From positions 28,867 through 92,866 of the forward strand of contig PXRT01000013.1 of NCBI GenBank assembly GCA_003020925.1: a DNA stretch of 64,000 nucleotides, in the 5' to 3' direction. Below are positions 61,328-64,000 of the stretch, piece after piece (position 1 is the first letter of the stretch; each line of letters begins with the position of its first letter). The translations under genes and the position numbers were made by a program. The notes below the pieces were generated by a model. It had not been told where the DNA came from, made no database searches, and saw only the letters and a program-made list of their open reading frames with translations. The stretch comes from Halobacteriales archaeon QS_6_64_34. Its GTDB lineage: Archaea; Halobacteriota; Halobacteria; Halobacteriales; Haloarculaceae.

Positions 61328-62131
61328 TCACAGCACGTCGGCGTGGTGTTCGGCCATGTAGGGGTCCATCGAGTCCGAGCGCTCCCAGAGGTACTCGAAC
61401 AGCTCGTTGCCCCACTGGACCGCCGACTCGGTCTCAGAGACGAGTGTCGCCGAGGTGTCAGAGAGAGCGCCATCTGCCGTTGGCAACCCGAACAGGACGA
61501 AGTCGTCACCGACGACCGAAGCGAACTGACAGTCGGTGAGCCGAACCTGGACGGCCGGCAGGTCGTCGAAGTCCTCGCGGTGACCCTCCTTGTAGCGCTG
61601 GACTGAGATGTCGGTCGCCTCGCGCGTGACGAGCATCCGCGTCTCCGGGTTGTTCGGGACGTTCTCCTGGTGGTTCTTCGAGTAAAACGGCGTCGTGATG
61701 TCGGGTGCGTCCGCAGCGGCCATCCGGCTCACGGCGACCTGTTCGGCCCGGTTGGGTTCGCCCGGGCCGTCCCGATACACCTCGTAGTCGCCGAGTTCCG
61801 GCAGACGCCGCCGGAAGGGGTCGGGAACGACGTCGATTCGGTGATTTTGCCAGTAGTCGGGGTCGCCGGCCAGCAACGACTCCGTCGCCTGCCAGGGCTC
61901 GATGCTGTCCGCGACAATCCGGCCCTTCGCAGTCAGCGACCACGTCCCTCCGGGCTTCCGGGCGATGCCGCGCTGTTCGAGCGACGAGAGGGCGTCGTAC
62001 ACCGCCGACTCGCTCGCGGCTATCTCCCCCAGTAGTTCGCCGGTCGCGGTCGGTCCGGACGCGAGTCGCTCGACGATGGCCGTCCGGACCGTCGAAGCGA
62101 TGACGAACTCGTTTGGCGACTCGGCTGGCAT
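61328..62131 (-). CDS. FilR1/MrpA-like winged-helix regulator
   Basis: A 267-residue protein. Residues 10-75 are a winged helix (FVIASTVRTAIVERLASGPTATGELLGEIAASESAVYDALSSLEQRGI), 75-265 a C-terminal domain (WQNHRIDVVPDPFRRRLPELGDYEVYRDGPGEPNR...FGLPTADGALSDTSATLVSETESAVQWGNELFEYLW) like the FilR1 methanogenesis regulator family, common in haloarchaea. Divergent from the SDR gene, 195 bp apart, so it may control that gene. Confidence 0.78.
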   Translation of the reverse strand: MPAESPNEFVIASTVRTAIVERLASGPTATGELLGEIAASESAVYDALSSLEQRGIARKPGGTWSLTAKGRIVADSIEPWQATESLLAGDPDYWQNHRIDVVPDPFRRRLPELGDYEVYRDGPGEPNRAEQVAVSRMAAADAPDITTPFYSKNHQENVPNNPETRMLVTREATDISVQRYKEGHREDFDDLPAVQVRLTDCQFASVVGDDFVLFGLPTADGALSDTSATLVSETESAVQWGNELFEYLWERSDSMDPYMAEHHADVL

Positions 62132-62326
62132 CGTTCGACCGACTCACCGGCCGGCGATAAAAACTCACCGTGGCGCTCACCGGTCCACCGGCGGTTGACC
62201 GCTCAACTGCCCGTAGAACGTTCCTGTTGGCGATACGCGAATCTATAAGCGGGACTCGTCTGACCTCGACACCGTGTCACACATGATAGTTCGTTACACA
62301 GTGCAGCGCCGAACGGAGGCACAGCG

Positions 62327-63109
62327 ATGAGTCAACTACTCGACGGACAGACGGCAGTCGTCACCGGGGCCGCCAGCGGCCTCGGGCGAGCCATCTCACT
62401 GACCTTCGCCGAACACGGCGCGGACGTGGTGGTGGCCGACATCAGCGAAGACCCCCGCGAGGGTGGCGAACCGACTCACGAGCGAATCGGAGCCGAGACC
62501 GAGCGGCGAGCGACCTACGTCGACTGCGACGTGACCGACCGCGACGACCTCGAAGCGGCGGCCGAGGCGGCCGCCGAGTTCGGCGGACTCGACATCTGGG
62601 TGAACAACGCCGGCATCCACAACGTCATCGACTTCCTCGAAGTGACCGAGGCGGACTACGACCGGCTGATGGACATCAACCTCAAGGGGACCTTCTTCGG
62701 GGCACAGGTCGCCGGCGAACACCTCGTCGAGGCCGGGGAGGGTGGCACCATCATCAACATGGCCAGCGCCGCCGCCGTCCGTACCGGGGGCGACATGTCA
62801 CGCTACGGCCCCTCGAAGGCCGGCGTCCAGCAACTCACCTACTCGCTCGCGGACCGCTTTGGCGACGACGGCATCCGGGTCAACTGCATCAATCCGACCT
62901 GGATAGAGACGCATATGGTGGCCGATTCGCCGCTCGGCCACGGCGAGCAGGCCGAACAGTTACGGGCGATGCTCTTAGAGCAGATTCCGGCGGGTCGGTT
63001 CGGCGAGTCACAGGAAGTCGCGAACGTCGCGCTGTTCCTCGCCAGCGACCTCGCCTCCTACGTCAACGGGGAGCGCATCATCGTCGACGGCGGCTTTACG
63101 CACACCTGA
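62327..63109 (+). CDS. Short-chain dehydrogenase/reductase
   Basis: A 260-residue SDR: cofactor loop TGAASGLGRAI (13-23), NNAG at about 90-93, catalytic Ser in NMASAAA, and YGPSK (Tyr/Lys, about 160-164). Asp after beta-2 (VADISED) suggests NAD. GGAGG-type ribosome site (62314-62320) before ATG 62327 supports the start. Substrate unknown; possibly a sugar alcohol or glucose-1-dehydrogenase-like enzyme. Confidence 0.87.
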   Translation: MSQLLDGQTAVVTGAASGLGRAISLTFAEHGADVVVADISEDPREGGEPTHERIGAETERRATYVDCDVTDRDDLEAAAEAAAEFGGLDIWVNNAGIHNVIDFLEVTEADYDRLMDINLKGTFFGAQVAGEHLVEAGEGGTIINMASAAAVRTGGDMSRYGPSKAGVQQLTYSLADRFGDDGIRVNCINPTWIETHMVADSPLGHGEQAEQLRAMLLEQIPAGRFGESQEVANVALFLASDLASYVNGERIIVDGGFTHT

Positions 63110-63166
63110 CTGCGGACCCGCGGCCCACGGCGTACTTTGATACATGATGAGACCAGTGCAGTAGGT

Positions 63167-63307
63167 ATGCTTCACCCTTACATATACAGGTGTGGTGGGC
63201 AGACGGCGGGAACGACACCGCTTTGCACCTGTCCGGATAGCGTTCGGGTGATGCGGACCGCGCCGGCCGAGCTAGCCACCGGAGGTGTGGCCGACCGATG
63301 TCCGTAG
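63167..63307 (+). CDS. 46-residue cysteine-containing small protein
   Basis: ATG 63167 encodes MLHPYIYRCGGQTAGTTPLC followed by TCPDSVRVMRTAPAELATGGVADRCP and ends TAG at 63305-63307, overlapping the next gene's ATG by 10 bp. Cysteines at 9, 20, 22 and 45 could bind zinc. Coupled reading with the following membrane gene supports that it is real. Confidence 0.4.
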   Translation: MLHPYIYRCGGQTAGTTPLCTCPDSVRVMRTAPAELATGGVADRCP

Positions 63308-63486
63308 GCGGCATCGTCATCGGCGGCGTGATGTGTCTGCTCGGGACGGGGCTGTTCGTCGGTGGCGTGCGGAAACTCTTAGTAGGCTCAGTGGAGGTGA
63401 ACAGCGGCCCATTCCGGTGTCAATTTGATACCGACACCGAAAACAGTACAGCAGTACATTCATTACGTCAGTACACGAAGTATTGA
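63298..63486 (+). CDS. 62-residue small membrane protein
   Basis: MSVGGIVIGGVMCLLGTGLFVGGVRKLLVG is a single hydrophobic hairpin followed by a 30-residue polar tail (SVEVNSGPFRCQFDTDTENS). The N-terminal half looks genuine; the tail shifts in composition and could be a read-through into recombined sequence, so the gene may be truncated. Confidence 0.45.
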   Translation: MSVGGIVIGGVMCLLGTGLFVGGVRKLLVGSVEVNSGPFRCQFDTDTENSTAVHSLRQYTKY

Positions 63487-63488
63487 AT

Positions 63489-63851
63489 ATGCCCGTTCGT
63501 ATCGAAGCGTTCGAAACTGGCGAACTCCCGAGCGGCCCAAGTGTTCCCGAGCAGGTGCTCACATATCTGTATACGAACCGAGATCAGGCGTTCACCCGTT
63601 CTGAGGTCGCCACTGGAGTTGACGAAGACCCAAACACGGTCGGAACTGCCCTCTCTCGACTGAAGCAGCGTGACCTCGTCCGACATAAAGGGGAGTACTG
63701 GGCGATAACAGCGGATCTGGATCGAGTGAGAGACGCCTACGAACTTCATACTGTCACTGAACGACTGGATGAGGGAGACGGGGGTATCGCTCCGGACGAG
63801 TGGGAAGCCGTTGCCCCCGATGAACCACATCCCAGCGAGCGAGACGAATAG
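63489..63851 (+). CDS. MarR-like winged-helix protein, probable antitoxin-type regulator
   Basis: A 120-residue protein; ATG 63489 (MPVRIEAFETGELPSGPSVPEQVLTYLYTNRDQAFTRSEVATGVDEDPNTVGTALSRLKQRDLVRHKGEYWAI). The winged helix covers residues 18-75; the acidic C-terminus could bind a partner. In haloarchaea this type is often followed by a PemK/MazF-type toxin gene, but no such gene is complete before the window ends. Confidence 0.7.
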   Translation: MPVRIEAFETGELPSGPSVPEQVLTYLYTNRDQAFTRSEVATGVDEDPNTVGTALSRLKQRDLVRHKGEYWAITADLDRVRDAYELHTVTERLDEGDGGIAPDEWEAVAPDEPHPSERDE

Positions 63852-63879
63852 ATGCAGCCGGAAAGGTGACGTGGTTCGA

Positions 63880-64000
63880 AGCGTGGATCCGTTCAACTAA
63901 TCGGTAGCGCGGAGTCCCCTTCCTCAAGGAGCGCAGGGCTTCCGACACCCCGTCGGAAGCACAAGCGAGTAGGGAGGGGAGGAGCGCGTGCGAACCTTTA
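63880..64000 (+). other. Possible 3' tail of an IS200/IS605-type tnpB
   Basis: One plus-strand frame reads VPFLKERRASDTPSEAQASREG near 63914-63985, resembling the variable C-terminal tail of haloarchaeal TnpB proteins, and GGGCTTCCGACACCCCGTCGGAAGC can form a small hairpin of the kind at IS200/IS605 right ends. No upstream TnpB body exists here. It may be an element end or a relic. Confidence 0.25.

Noticed and set aside
1..64000. CRISPR array
   Set aside because: No series of regularly spaced identical repeats was found; the only tandem repeats are the two 29-bp units at 48377-48434 without spacers.
1..64000. rRNA genes, intact insertion sequences
   Set aside because: No rRNA-like conserved stretches and no transposase with DDE or HUH motifs are visible; only the weak TnpB-tail-like end at 63880-64000.

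Overview
This window is chromosome from a haloarchaeon, most likely family Haloarculaceae (Haloarcula or a close relative). The evidence is high GC, very acidic proteins, ATG/GTG starts often without a Shine-Dalgarno site, long antisense shadow frames, and haloarchaeal-type genes: PsmA, RNase P subunits, salactin, DacZ, archaeal SAM synthetase, fibrillarin/Nop5 and DUF7344-type regulators. No database search was possible; names rest on motifs and recalled family sequences. || Layout: 1-3.2 kb has a cut-off GAF/DUF7344 regulator, a decayed sensory-rhodopsin fragment and a pseudokinase with a membrane partner. 3.3-8.5 kb is DNA and metabolite repair (OGG-type glycosylase, acylphosphatase, Nnr), HflX, a FUN14 protein and an SBDS homologue. 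8.7-10.8 kb pairs a CdpA-like membrane protein with the actin homologue salactin. 10.9-15.6 kb is the proteasome alpha / RNase P / RNA-binding cluster, interrupted by a toxin-antitoxin pair flanked by duplicated psmA 3' sequence. 15.7-25.6 kb holds Nudix, molybdopterin genes (mobB-moaE fusion, moaC, moaB, mobA), pyrBI, a MinD/ParA ATPase with a RecA-fold partner, FKBP isomerase and threonine dehydratase. 25.7-31.1 kb: CYTH, SAM synthetase, ThiI, cysteine synthase, thioredoxin-like protein. 31.4-43.7 kb: hybrid sensor kinase, DUF255 protein, beta-lactamase-fold hydrolase, purD, acyltransferase, MscS channel with diadenylate cyclase DacZ, and two corrinoid genes. || 44.3-51.4 kb is a 7-kb integrated element in tRNA-Leu(UAG): exact 54-bp att repeats, tyrosine integrase, SF2-type helicase, SWIM zinc-finger protein, small regulator and an iteron-rich origin-like region, with visibly lower GC in part. 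51.4-64 kb: TFB-like mini-protein, PPAT, gshA-type ligase, flpA-nop5 (with a second, broken nop5 5' end beyond a low-GC insert), acyl-CoA synthetase, a DUF1684 pseudogene, CPBP protease, FilR1-like regulator, SDR enzyme and a HTH protein near the right edge. || Two patterns cut across the genes. First, seven dispersed intergenic elements share conserved ends and a conserved core, but each has its own pair of perfectly or nearly perfectly complementary inner arms, so the fold is kept while the arm sequence changes. Second, three separate cargo insertions (in psmA, nop5 and tRNA-Leu) each lie between an apparently reconstituted target gene and a leftover fragment of the same gene.
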